From Hinthialibacter sp964556895 (GTDB lineage: Bacteria > Hinthialibacterota > Hinthialibacteria > Hinthialibacterales > Hinthialibacteraceae): 57,983 nucleotides of DNA. Position 1 is the first letter of the stretch. The number at the start of each line of letters is the position of its first letter. Position numbers and translations under genes: made by a program. Location: assembly GCA_964556895.1 (NCBI GenBank), contig CAZKYC010000019.1:1-57983 (forward strand), in the 5' to 3' direction. Positions 17,472 through 26,312 of this stretch are shown piece after piece. The notes beneath the pieces are model-generated. The model did not search any database and was not told the DNA's origin. It saw nothing but the letters and a program-made list of their open reading frames with translations.

Positions 17472-18788
17472 ATGATCATGCCGTCAACAACCAATCGCCG
17501 TTCGTTTCTTCTGTCATCATTGTCAGCCGCCGCTGCGCCCATGGTGGTTTCTTCAAAGGTCTTTTCTGATTCACCAAACAACAAAATTACCGTGGCGTTT
17601 ATCGGCGTCGGCAACAACGGCAGCAACTGGCTGACGCCGTTTTTGCGTGACGACCGCGTGAAAGTGGTTGCGGTCTGCGACGTCAACGCTGAAGGCCCCG
17701 GCTATTGGGACAACACCATCCGCGGCCGCGAGCCAGCACGGCGCATGGTCAACAAATTTTACGACCAGGAGATGTGCGGCGGCTACGAAGACTACCGTAA
17801 AGTAATCGCGCGCAAAGACATTGACGCGGTCTACATCGGTACGCCCGACCACTGGCACGCCATTATGGCGGTGCAGGCGGCGCGGGCCAAAAAAGACATC
17901 TACTGCCAAAAGCCGCTTTCACTCACCATCGCCGAAGGCCGCGTCATGTCAGACGAAGTTAAGCAGGCGGGCGTCGTCTTTCAAACCGGAAGCCAACAGC
18001 GCTCTGACCACAACTTTCGCCGCGCCTGTGAACTTGTATTGAATGGACGTATCGGCAAACTCCACACGGTTCGTTGCGGCCTGCCCGGCGGCGCGCCTGA
18101 CTTTGGCAAGACCGCCCATCTCACCGATCCCGAACCCGTTCCCGAAGGGTTCAACTACAGCTACTGGCTTGGACCCGCGCCGGTTGATTACTATTGCCCG
18201 GCCAGAGTCGGCGTTAACTTCCGTTGGAACCTCAATTACTCCGGCGGCCAGATCACTGATTGGGGCGGCCATCACCCCGACATCGCCCAATGGGGCATGG
18301 GAACGCAATACAGCGGCCCGGTCGCAATCAAAAACGCTAAAGGGCGTTTCGCTGAACACCCGGTCTATAACACGGCGGTCGAATATTACTATGAATGCGA
18401 ATATGAAAACGGCGTAAAATTGATTATCTCAAACAAAGAGCGCGGCGGCGTTACCTTCGAAGGTGAAAACGGCAGCGTATGGGCCAACCGCGGGCGCCAC
18501 GACGCCAACCCAAAATCCATCCTAGATGAAACAATAGGGGACAACGAGATTCATCTTTATAAGAGCGACGACCATGTCACCAACTTTATTGATTGTATGA
18601 TTACGCGCGAAGAGTGTGTCGCGCCAGTCGAAGTCGCCCATCGTTCGATCACCCTCGCCCACTTAGGCAATATCGCATTGAAAGCGGGGCGCGATTTGAA
18701 ATGGGACCCGAAGAAAGAACAGTTCATCAACGACGCGGGAGCAAACGATCTGATTAGCCGCTCACACCGCCAACCCTGGACGCTGTAG
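17472..18788 (+). CDS. TAT-exported Gfo/Idh/MocA family oxidoreductase
   Basis: A 438-residue protein with a twin-arginine signal (TNRRSFLLSSLSAAAAP) and Rossmann motif 'GVGNNG'. The EKP motif is 'CQKPLSLT', with Gln as usual in this exported subfamily. 'YSGGQITDWGGHHPDIAQWGMG' and the C-terminal 'HRQPWTL' match other planctomycete-type members; the relative at 39055 also ends in PWTL. Being folded with NAD(P) before export explains the TAT route. The first ATG lies only three bases from GAGGAG, the next (17478) nine bases away, so the start may be either. Likely acts on sugars released outside the cytoplasm. Confidence 0.9.
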   Translation: MIMPSTTNRRSFLLSSLSAAAAPMVVSSKVFSDSPNNKITVAFIGVGNNGSNWLTPFLRDDRVKVVAVCDVNAEGPGYWDNTIRGREPARRMVNKFYDQEMCGGYEDYRKVIARKDIDAVYIGTPDHWHAIMAVQAARAKKDIYCQKPLSLTIAEGRVMSDEVKQAGVVFQTGSQQRSDHNFRRACELVLNGRIGKLHTVRCGLPGGAPDFGKTAHLTDPEPVPEGFNYSYWLGPAPVDYYCPARVGVNFRWNLNYSGGQITDWGGHHPDIAQWGMGTQYSGPVAIKNAKGRFAEHPVYNTAVEYYYECEYENGVKLIISNKERGGVTFEGENGSVWANRGRHDANPKSILDETIGDNEIHLYKSDDHVTNFIDCMITREECVAPVEVAHRSITLAHLGNIALKAGRDLKWDPKKEQFINDAGANDLISRSHRQPWTL

Positions 18789-18844
18789 AACACCATGATC
18801 CCCGCCCTGGTGAAATTCATCAGAGCGAAGTTTGGAAAGGGCCA

Positions 18845-19120
18845 ATGTCTGAAAACCCAACTCTTACCAAATACGATGAATTGAATATGTGGCGGTGTCC
18901 TCAATTGGGCGGGCCAGTGAATTTTGATTATTGCCGCTGCATAAACAAACAACTGCCATGCTTTAACCTATTTCGATGTTGGGGAAACCAGATTGACCTT
19001 CAAACCTGGCTAGATGAAAACTACACCCAAGATGAAATCAAACAAGCAATGGATAAACCGGAAAACCTTCGCCTAAAGAGCATGTTCGACGTTCTTCAAA
19101 CCATGAAAAAGCCTGATTAA
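18845..19120 (+). CDS. Small Cys-rich protein (91 aa)
   Basis: Cytoplasmic small protein with 'WRCPQLGGPVNFDYCRC' and 'LPCFNLFRCWG': five to six Cys in the first half (CP.LG..V.F.YCR…PC…CW pattern), which should bind a metal or Fe-S centre. I recall similar uncharacterised proteins in Deltaproteobacteria, but know no function. The second half is a helical tail. GGAAAGGG precedes the ATG. It lies 56 bases after the Gfo/Idh/MocA gene and stops four bases from the convergent Tad operon end. Confidence 0.7.
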   Translation: MSENPTLTKYDELNMWRCPQLGGPVNFDYCRCINKQLPCFNLFRCWGNQIDLQTWLDENYTQDEIKQAMDKPENLRLKSMFDVLQTMKKPD

Positions 19121-19124
19121 TAGG

Positions 19125-19784
19125 TTATTGGTTTGATGCACCGCCGGGGCAGGTATCTTTCCATGCCGACACGAAGGAATCTTTAAAGGATTTTTCTGGT
19201 TCGTTCATCATCCGTCCCCAGAGAAGTTGGCTCGTTCCTCGGCATGAACGTTGCTGCTCGCCATACGGCTTATCGCTCAGTATCATCACATTTTCATCGA
19301 GTTGGTCTGCTAGCGCATTGACCCAACCAGGCGCGAAACAGACATCGATATACACAACGCAATCGCCAGGTAAATGGTTGGCAATGTCGCTGGGCGCCAG
19401 CGGCCCATCGTTAAAATGGATCGTGGACGTTGGCTTCTCTTCTCCGCTGAATAACAATGATCCGTGGCCGGTAAGGTAAACCAACACGAGGCGTTGGTTG
19501 TCCCGCTCAATGGATTGAAACGCTTGCTGGATTTGTTTTCGGCCGGGCAAGCGCCTTAATTCGCATTGAATCACAATTGGTTCGACGCCATATTTTTGAC
19601 ACGCCGCTCTCGCCGCGTCGATATTCTGTTGATGGCGGATAGAAGCATCGTTATTGATCAATATTGCCACAGGCTTCGAGCCTGCATGAGACCGGTTCAC
19701 GCTCCATACCAATGCGATGCCAACCTGAATCGTGTTGAACACAATGAGAACCAATATGATTCGAATTTGCAGCGTTTTGTTCAT
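19125..19784 (-). CDS. Membrane-anchored caspase-fold (clan CD) peptidase-like protein
   Basis: A 219-residue protein with one N-terminal membrane segment (residues 7-28) and an exported domain. 'LVLVYLTGHGSLLF' (His107) and 'DCVVYIDVCFAPGW' (Cys149) stand after hydrophobic strands exactly as the catalytic His and Cys of legumain (C13)/caspase (C14) type clan CD peptidases. 'PVAILINND' would be the first strand. The distance between His and Cys is normal for the fold. It starts four bases after the TadG stop and is therefore the last gene of the Tad operon. Proteolytic activity is inferred; it might also be an inactive structural homologue. Confidence 0.65.
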   Translation of the reverse strand: MNKTLQIRIILVLIVFNTIQVGIALVWSVNRSHAGSKPVAILINNDASIRHQQNIDAARAACQKYGVEPIVIQCELRRLPGRKQIQQAFQSIERDNQRLVLVYLTGHGSLLFSGEEKPTSTIHFNDGPLAPSDIANHLPGDCVVYIDVCFAPGWVNALADQLDENVMILSDKPYGEQQRSCRGTSQLLWGRMMNEPEKSFKDSFVSAWKDTCPGGASNQ

Positions 19785-19788
19785 CGCT

Positions 19789-21024
19789 TTACCGGGTCAG
19801 CGACAGTGTGTAGACCAGTTGTGAATGAGGCGCGTCAGGGTCAACCACGGCTGAGTCGCTGGTCATCTGGGTCGGTTGAACGACAAAATGGCGCTCCGAA
19901 CTTTGGCTGGGCCAACATGAATCCACAACCGTGACCGCCTTAAACTCGGTCGCTTTATAGTATTGCTGAATCGCGCAACAGGTTTCGACAGTCAGCCCGT
20001 CTGACATGGGGTGACAGAAGTCGTCAGGGTTGGCGTACGCCGTTGGGTTGCTGACGTTGATGTCGGTATAAAGCGCCATAATGCGGGTTTCGCCGCGAAT
20101 GTTGCGTAGCGCGGTGTGCCACGTACTCGACATCCAGTTTTCACCCGGCAGCCATTGCGATAACTCGCCGCCATCATTGTCTTCAAGCAACAGCCCGCCA
20201 ATCGTCGCCAGGTCTTCAGGCGCCATACCGTTATAAATTTGGTTGCGAACATACGTGGTGCCAACGACAACGGAGATGAAAATCGTCCCCACATTGCCGC
20301 GCGTGCCCGGCAGTCCGATGTTCCATTTGTAGGGATGCAAATGAAGTTCGGGGATGCCGTCGCTGCCATAACTGACCTGTCCGTTCACCACGCGATAGTC
20401 GTCAGACCCGCTGACCATGGCGCTGTCCCAACTCTCTTTATACGCCGCAAACGGCAACATCGGCAGTGATTCATTTGGCCCAAGCGTGAAACCAGCGATG
20501 CGGTCTTCGAGCGTCGCCGTCGATTGGGCGCGCATCTCGATTTGAGACGTTCCAGAAAACGCGCCAAGCATAAGCGATAACGGGCCGTTTAATGAAGCCG
20601 TTAAATCTGTCTGTACTTGGACGGAGTTATAGGTCGGAATAGAATTCGTCTCTAACGCTTGGCCCATATCGAATGGATTGTCGATGTAACCGACCACCAC
20701 CCCGCCGTCAATGTTGTTGCCATTATTTCGGTCGACCGCCAGCGCGCGCTTGGCCGCGATATTGTGAGCGGCGAACTGTTCGGCGTAGCCCCTCGCATCA
20801 TCGATATCATCAGTGATAGATCCTGCGCCAGTCAGGATGTCTTCATCCATCAGTTGCGACGCCGCCGCCAGGGAAGCTGAATCGGCCGCGTTTTGTAATT
20901 CGTTGTGTGTGGCGGCGATGATGCCCAGGTCTAACACGATCGCGGTCATAACAAAAATCATCACGATTGAGACTGCGAATAACACCAAGACAGACCCTTC
21001 GTTTCGGTTCGTTTTTCTCATCAT
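19789..21024 (-). CDS. tadG: TadG-like pilus-associated protein
   Basis: A 411-residue protein with the N-terminal TadG module: 'GSVLVLFAVSIVMIFVMTAIVLDLGI' membrane helix, then 'THNELQNAADSASLAAASQL', the hallmark of Tad pseudopilin-associated proteins. The remainder is an exported domain of unknown fold with several Cys ('CHPMSDGLTVETCCAIQQ'). TAGGAG lies five bases upstream of the first of two ATG codons. It probably sits in the inner membrane with its domain in the periplasm, anchoring or gating the Flp pilus. Confidence 0.85.
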   Translation of the reverse strand: MMRKTNRNEGSVLVLFAVSIVMIFVMTAIVLDLGIIAATHNELQNAADSASLAAASQLMDEDILTGAGSITDDIDDARGYAEQFAAHNIAAKRALAVDRNNGNNIDGGVVVGYIDNPFDMGQALETNSIPTYNSVQVQTDLTASLNGPLSLMLGAFSGTSQIEMRAQSTATLEDRIAGFTLGPNESLPMLPFAAYKESWDSAMVSGSDDYRVVNGQVSYGSDGIPELHLHPYKWNIGLPGTRGNVGTIFISVVVGTTYVRNQIYNGMAPEDLATIGGLLLEDNDGGELSQWLPGENWMSSTWHTALRNIRGETRIMALYTDINVSNPTAYANPDDFCHPMSDGLTVETCCAIQQYYKATEFKAVTVVDSCWPSQSSERHFVVQPTQMTSDSAVVDPDAPHSQLVYTLSLTR

Positions 21025-21047
21025 ACGGCTCCTATAGACAGTGTTAT

Positions 21048-22412
21048 TTACGCTCTCAGGTCTGCGAAATATGACTCAGATACACGATGAAGACGCTCTT
21101 GAGTCACGTCGGTATCGTGTTGGGTAAAGCGGCATTCATCCGCTATCAGGTCAGTCAAATCGCGTGGGTCGCACGCGCGCAACAACCGGTTGGGCTTTTT
21201 GTAAAACTCATCAATGAAAACATTCAGGTCTAGGCGGTCGATTGACATCTCTTTCTTTTTACATTCCTGGCGAAAGATCGATACATACGCTTCTTGAGAT
21301 GGCGCGCCGACATAGATTTTGTAACGGATACGCCGTAAAAACGCCGGGTCGGCCAGGTCGGCTGGATCCAGATTGGTCGCAAACACAACAAACTGTTCGA
21401 ACGGGATTGAAAACTTTTTCCCTGTATGCAGGGTCAAATAATCCATGCGCTCTTCAAGTGGGATGATCCAACGATTCAGCAAGTCTTTGGGCTGCACCAT
21501 CTGACGGCCAAAGTCATCAATGGTAAAGACGCCGCCGTTGGCTTTCATTTGTAATGGCGCTTCATAAAATCGCGTGGTCGAATTGTACCGCAGATCAAGC
21601 ATGTCAAGCGTCAATTCACCGCCGACCACAACCGCCGGACGGCGGCACATCACCCAGCGGCGATCATTCGACGCCGTCCCATCAAGCCAGACCGCATCAC
21701 GGTCAGACTTGACTGGCTCTATGGGTGTATGATGAACTGGGTCGTAGACGCGAATCACGCTGCCGCCGACTAACACTGCATGGGGGATCGCCACTTGCCC
21801 GCCGCTCTCATCTAAGAAGCGTGCGACCGCTTTAGCCAACGTACTTTTTCCCGTCCCGGGCGGGCCATAAAGAAAACACGACTTGCCCGAGCGAATCGCC
21901 GGGCCGATCTGTTTAACCATTGAGTCGTCAACAATAAACCCGATCCAGGTTTCGCGCAGTTGTTTCTCGGTTACCGATACATTGCTTAGGCTATGCGCTT
22001 TGACGTAGATTTCATATTGCGGCAAAGGTACAGGCGCTGGCCCGGTGTAGGTGTCGGCTTCGAGAAGTTGTTTCACAAAATTGCGCCCTCGCTCGGTCAG
22101 AGAGAAGACATCCGCGGCGTTGCCTAGGCCTCGTCCGCCGCGCTTCTCGGCTTTGGCGCTTTGGACCATCTCGTCAAGCAATTCATCAATCAACAAAAAC
22201 GGCAGGCAAACGTTCTGGGCGATTTCGCCGCCGCTTAACACGCCATACCGGTATAAATGTTTCGCGATTAAATCACTGACAAACGAAGACGACAGGCCGG
22301 TGTCGTTTAAGGTCACCGGCGCTGGTATCGAATTGGAAGCGGATGCGGCGTCTAAATGACGGCTTGAGCTACCGTTGGCGCCAAGTATTTTGTCAGCGAT
22401 TATCGTTTCCAT
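21048..22412 (-). CDS. MoxR-like AAA ATPase with N-terminal winged-helix region
   Basis: A 454-residue AAA+ ATPase. Residues 40-120 ('LIAKHLYRYGVLSGGEIAQ', 'FSLTERGRNFVKQLL') resemble a winged helix. The Walker A motif GPPGTGKST is at 183-191, the Walker B-like 'GGVFTIDDFGR' follows, then the sensor 'FVVFATNLDP' and 'RRIRYKI'. Such ATPases are found within Tad loci of Deltaproteobacteria and related phyla, presumably remodelling a complex during pilus assembly. It lies 10 bases after the OmpA lipoprotein gene in the operon. Confidence 0.88.
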   Translation of the reverse strand: METIIADKILGANGSSSRHLDAASASNSIPAPVTLNDTGLSSSFVSDLIAKHLYRYGVLSGGEIAQNVCLPFLLIDELLDEMVQSAKAEKRGGRGLGNAADVFSLTERGRNFVKQLLEADTYTGPAPVPLPQYEIYVKAHSLSNVSVTEKQLRETWIGFIVDDSMVKQIGPAIRSGKSCFLYGPPGTGKSTLAKAVARFLDESGGQVAIPHAVLVGGSVIRVYDPVHHTPIEPVKSDRDAVWLDGTASNDRRWVMCRRPAVVVGGELTLDMLDLRYNSTTRFYEAPLQMKANGGVFTIDDFGRQMVQPKDLLNRWIIPLEERMDYLTLHTGKKFSIPFEQFVVFATNLDPADLADPAFLRRIRYKIYVGAPSQEAYVSIFRQECKKKEMSIDRLDLNVFIDEFYKKPNRLLRACDPRDLTDLIADECRFTQHDTDVTQERLHRVSESYFADLRA

Positions 22413-22422
22413 TGTTTTTTCT

Positions 22423-23031
22423 TTATGACCCCGGTTGAGGGGCCAGCAATTCTTCTAGCATCGAAGGGCCTGATTGTTCGTCTTCGGGCCGTTGACGCAT
22501 CTGTTTAAACGCTCGTTGCGACTCGTCGCCCAACATGGCTTCGCCCTGGGCGTAGGTCCTGACGATAACAGCGCGGTTGGCCATTTGGCCGTCTTCGCTC
22601 CAGTTGTTCGCGGTGGGGCGGCTTTCGCCGAAGCTGCGTATGACGAGGCGCTCTTGCCAGACGCCGGCGCTGCGCAAGTAATGGGCGGCGGCGATGGCGC
22701 GCTGATAGCCGAGTTTGAGGTTGTATTCATCCGTATTGTTATGGTCGGCGTGGCCTTCGAGAATGATCGCTCCGCTACGTCGTTTGAGTTCGATCGCGAT
22801 CTTGTCTAATTCATGTTTCGCTTCGTCATTGAGTTCTGCTTTATCATAGGCGAAGTGAACGCGGCCGACCTCAAGGTCGACAGGGTCGGCGTTGGCCGCC
22901 ATTTGTTCAAACGGGGCTTCAACCACCCGTTTAAGAGCGACCGTTTGATGGGCGGCCCATTCGTTGGTGTCGATCGACTCACACCCTAACGCGAGAAAGG
23001 CCAACGGGCCAAGCAACAATAAACGTTTCAT
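22423..23031 (-). CDS. OmpA/Pal-type lipoprotein of the Tad locus
   Basis: A 202-residue outer-membrane lipoprotein: signal peptide with lipobox LALG|C17, and an OmpA C-terminal domain from about residue 50 ('RVHFAYDKAELNDEAK', 'LEGHADHNNTDEYNLKLG', 'RSFGESRPTANN') that binds the diaminopimelate of peptidoglycan. A Gln/Glu-rich tail follows. It occupies the place where many Tad loci carry the TPR lipoprotein TadD, of which there is no sign. It could fasten the secretin channel to the cell wall. Confidence 0.9.
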   Translation of the reverse strand: MKRLLLLGPLAFLALGCESIDTNEWAAHQTVALKRVVEAPFEQMAANADPVDLEVGRVHFAYDKAELNDEAKHELDKIAIELKRRSGAIILEGHADHNNTDEYNLKLGYQRAIAAAHYLRSAGVWQERLVIRSFGESRPTANNWSEDGQMANRAVIVRTYAQGEAMLGDESQRAFKQMRQRPEDEQSGPSMLEELLAPQPGS

Positions 23032-23068
23032 TCTACGCCTCCGATTCGCCAGCGCCCTACTTCGCTGC

Positions 23069-23995
23069 TTACTGGTTCATGCTCATAAATGTGGTCATGA
23101 TTTTAATCACCGCCGGGCCGCCCAGCACCACAAAAATCGCCGGGAAAATAAACAACACCAACGGAAAGATTAGTTTGACAGTTGTTTTCGCCGCTTTTTC
23201 TTCGGCGCGCTGTTTCCGCCGCGTGCGCATGTCATCTGAATGAACCCGCAACGCCTGCGCCAGGCTGGAACCAAACTTGTCAGCCTGAACCAACACGCAG
23301 GTCAACGATTTAAGGTCGGCTTCGCCGCTTCGGTCGCCCAAGTCGCGCAAGGCCATTTCACGCTCCTGGCCCAAACGAATCGCCCCGCAGGTAATCTGAA
23401 ACTCGCGGCTCAAGGTCGGGTTGCTCATGTGAAATTCCTGACTAATCTTCTGCATGGCCGCGTCGAGGCCCAGCCCGGCTTCGATACAGACCACTAACAA
23501 ATCGAGCGCGTCAGGCAGGCCGCAGAAGATATTTTCCTGTCGCTGGCGTTTTACGATGAATAAGAACACGTCAGGGATGAACATGCCAACGCCGCAGGCA
23601 AACGCCATGGGAATCAACCCATTTGCAATGTTTTTTCCTGCAAAAATCAAATAGAAGCTGATAACAACCGCAGGGGCGAGCATTAGTAGCAAACGGGCGC
23701 CCCAATAGACATAATACGCGCCTTCGCTGTAATACCCCGCCAGGGTCAGGCGCCGTTTTGAGTCCATGCGTTGTTTGGCTTCTTTGGGGGCCAACTTTCG
23801 TCCTAGCGATGCGACCATGTTGTATTCAATTTGTTGTTCATCCGGCTGCATGGTTCGGCTGTTGTGTTGCACGCCGTGAAGCCGCGCGATGCGCGCGTCC
23901 ATCGGGTGGCGCGCAAACCCTGACAATGCGGCGAACGACACCACACCGAAAAAGACCGCCGAAAACACCAATGCGATAATTGCGAGTTCAACCAT
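23069..23995 (-). CDS. tadC: TadC, inner-membrane platform protein
   Basis: A 308-residue member of the GspF-like platform family. It has an N-terminal membrane helix, two helices around residues 105-160 and one at the C-terminus, and the family region 'LPDALDLLVVCIEAGLGLDAAMQKISQE' (in pieces: LPDALDLLVVC, EAGLGLDAAM) followed by 'LREFQITCGAIRLGQERE'-type sequence and 'LAQALRVHSDDMRTRRKQRAEEKA'. With TadB it forms the platform on which the TadA motor acts. Start and TadB stop overlap by one base. Confidence 0.92.
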   Translation of the reverse strand: MVELAIIALVFSAVFFGVVSFAALSGFARHPMDARIARLHGVQHNSRTMQPDEQQIEYNMVASLGRKLAPKEAKQRMDSKRRLTLAGYYSEGAYYVYWGARLLLMLAPAVVISFYLIFAGKNIANGLIPMAFACGVGMFIPDVFLFIVKRQRQENIFCGLPDALDLLVVCIEAGLGLDAAMQKISQEFHMSNPTLSREFQITCGAIRLGQEREMALRDLGDRSGEADLKSLTCVLVQADKFGSSLAQALRVHSDDMRTRRKQRAEEKAAKTTVKLIFPLVLFIFPAIFVVLGGPAVIKIMTTFMSMNQ

Positions 23996-24963
23996 TAGAC
24001 TTTTATGTTCACAATCTTTCGGATAAACAACATACCAATGATTTGCAGCCCAACTGCGGCGTACATCATTTTGTTACCGAGTTCCGTCGTGATCAGCACC
24101 ATGATATATTCGCGATTCATTAACATGATGATGCCAAACACAAAAACGGGCAGCAGACTCAATACCCAGCCCGACAAGCGCCCTTCAGCGGTCAGCGCCC
24201 TGACTTGTCCTTGAATTTTGAAGCGGTCGCGAATGACGCCGGACAGATTGTCTAATACTTCAGCCAGATCGCCGCCGGTTTCTTGGTGGATCATGACGGT
24301 GAGAATAAAAAACCTGACATCAAGTATCGGGACTCTGACCGCCAAGTACGCCAGCGCGTCTTCCATCGGCAGGCCCATCTGGTTTTGTTGAAAGACGATG
24401 CCAAACTCCGTCCCGGCCGGGTCAGGCATCTCGGTCGACACCATATAAAGCCCCATTGAGAATGGATGGCCGGCGCGCAACGAGCGGCTAATAATCTCAA
24501 GCGATTGGGCGAAGACTTCTTCAAAGCGTTTCAGCCGGTTTTGACGCTGGCGCAACACCATCAGATAGCGAATACCAAAAAAGCCCACGCCGCCGAGCAA
24601 GGTATATAACACGCTTTCGGTCAGCGCCCAGGCGCCTACGGCGGAAGCGAAACTCAATACGCCCGTTGTCACCAACCAGGCCAACACGTCGCTGTCTTTG
24701 CCCGCCTGTTCAAACAACAAGGGCAGATTCATTAACGGCGGGAACGACGAAAAGATCGGATATTTATCTGATTCCTTCCGCTGCTTTAACATATCTAAAA
24801 TCTGGCTGTTACTGGGACCGCTGCTTTGGTTGACCATGCGGTCGAGGCGGTCTTCGACGGCTTTTTTTTCGGCGAACAAAAACCAATAGGCGCCGACGGC
24901 GGCCATCACAACCACCACAGTCGTCCCTAAAAACACAACCATGACCAACGCAGCCAGGTTCAT
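23995..24963 (-). CDS. tadB: TadB, inner-membrane platform protein
   Basis: A 322-residue GspF-like protein with an N-terminal helix, paired helices near residues 95-130 and two C-terminal helices. 'FAQSLEIISRSLRAGHPFSMGL' and 'TGGDLAEVLDNLSGVIRDRFK' are conserved in TadB. The start overlaps the TadA stop by four bases, which fits translational coupling of motor and platform. Confidence 0.92.
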   Translation of the reverse strand: MNLAALVMVVFLGTTVVVVMAAVGAYWFLFAEKKAVEDRLDRMVNQSSGPSNSQILDMLKQRKESDKYPIFSSFPPLMNLPLLFEQAGKDSDVLAWLVTTGVLSFASAVGAWALTESVLYTLLGGVGFFGIRYLMVLRQRQNRLKRFEEVFAQSLEIISRSLRAGHPFSMGLYMVSTEMPDPAGTEFGIVFQQNQMGLPMEDALAYLAVRVPILDVRFFILTVMIHQETGGDLAEVLDNLSGVIRDRFKIQGQVRALTAEGRLSGWVLSLLPVFVFGIIMLMNREYIMVLITTELGNKMMYAAVGLQIIGMLFIRKIVNIKV

Positions 24964-26306
24964 TCTTCACCTACCCTTAACCTGTCGCCAGGTTCGAAGA
25001 CAGACGGCGACAGCCTGACGCCCGCCGACTCAAGACGTTTGATGCAACGCGGCCGTACGCCCGTCGCTTGAAACGCGCCATGGACGCGGCCTTCGGCGTC
25101 GACGGTTTTCTGGTCAAAGGCGAAGATGTCTTGCATGGTGATGACTTCGCCTTCCATACCGACGAGCTCTGAGATGCGGGTGATGCGGCGGGTACCGTCT
25201 ATCAGCCGCGACGCTTGAATGATCAAGTTGACCGCCGATGAGATTTGTTGGCGAACCACACGAACGGGAATATCCAACCCGCCCATCGCCACCATCATCT
25301 CGATTCGGCTCAACCCGTCGCGCGGCGTGTTGGCGTGAATGGTGGTCAGCGAACCTTCGTGGCCGGTGTTCATCGCCTGCAACATATCGAGCGCCTCGGG
25401 GCCGCGAACTTCGCCGACGATAATTCGGTCGGGGCGCATGCGCAGCGTGTTAAACAACAGATCGCGTTGAGTGACGGCGCCTAAGTTTTCGATGTTGGGA
25501 GGTCGCGTCTCCAACCGTACGACGTGAGGTTGTTGAAGAATCAACTCCGCCGAATCTTCGATGGTTATAATTCGTTCATCCGGCGGGATGAATGACGTCA
25601 TAATGTTCAACAGGGTCGTCTTACCAGAACCGGTGCCGCCCGAAATAATGACATTTAATTTCGCTCGGACTGCGCCTTCAATAAACTCGATCATCTCAGG
25701 CGTGACCGATTTGTTTTCGATTAGGTTGTCGATAGTAAGTGGGTTCACGCCAAAACGGCGTATCGACATCGCCGGGCCATTGAGCGCCAATGGGGGGATA
25801 ATCGCATTCACGCGCGAACCGTCAGGCAGGCGCGCGTCAACCATCGGCGAAGTTTCATCAACCCGGCGGCCTATACGCGAAACGATGCGGTCGATGATTT
25901 GCAACAAGTGGCGGTCGTCGCGAAACGAGGCTTCGGCTTTTTGTAACTTGCCTTTTTTCTCAATAAATATTTCGTCGTAGCGATTGACCAGAATATCTGA
26001 AATGTCGGTATCTTTAAGGAGTTGCTCTAACGGCCCGAAACCGAAGACTTCGTCTAACACTTCTTCGGTCATACGACGGCGCTCGGCGCCGTTCAATGGG
26101 GCCTGGCTTGTTGAAATAAGTTCCGTCAATACCGGACGGACCTGGCGCTTGACTTGTTCTTTGTTGTCTTCGCGAACGCGCTCAAGATCAAGCCGCTCGA
26201 TCAATTGGCGATGGACGGATTGCTTTAAATCCTGATATACGCCGCGGCGGTCTGCGCTGCGCATTGAGCCGTTTGTGTCTTGTGCTTTCGCTAACGACTG
26301 GTTCAT
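24960..26306 (-). CDS. tadA: TadA/CpaF secretion ATPase
   Basis: A 448-residue hexameric type II/IV secretion ATPase powering Flp pilus assembly. After a helical N-terminal domain it has 'FGPLEQLLKDTDISDILVN', Walker A 'SGGTGSGKTTLLN' near residue 235, 'TIEDSAELILQQPHVVRLE', the Walker B region 'PDRIIVGEVRGPEALDML' and 'GHEGSLTTIHANTPRDGLSR' (His box). All catalytic motifs are intact. It lies between cpaE and tadB, in the usual order. Confidence 0.96.
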   Translation of the reverse strand: MNQSLAKAQDTNGSMRSADRRGVYQDLKQSVHRQLIERLDLERVREDNKEQVKRQVRPVLTELISTSQAPLNGAERRRMTEEVLDEVFGFGPLEQLLKDTDISDILVNRYDEIFIEKKGKLQKAEASFRDDRHLLQIIDRIVSRIGRRVDETSPMVDARLPDGSRVNAIIPPLALNGPAMSIRRFGVNPLTIDNLIENKSVTPEMIEFIEGAVRAKLNVIISGGTGSGKTTLLNIMTSFIPPDERIITIEDSAELILQQPHVVRLETRPPNIENLGAVTQRDLLFNTLRMRPDRIIVGEVRGPEALDMLQAMNTGHEGSLTTIHANTPRDGLSRIEMMVAMGGLDIPVRVVRQQISSAVNLIIQASRLIDGTRRITRISELVGMEGEVITMQDIFAFDQKTVDAEGRVHGAFQATGVRPRCIKRLESAGVRLSPSVFEPGDRLRVGEE

Positions 26307-26312
26307 TAGTTA

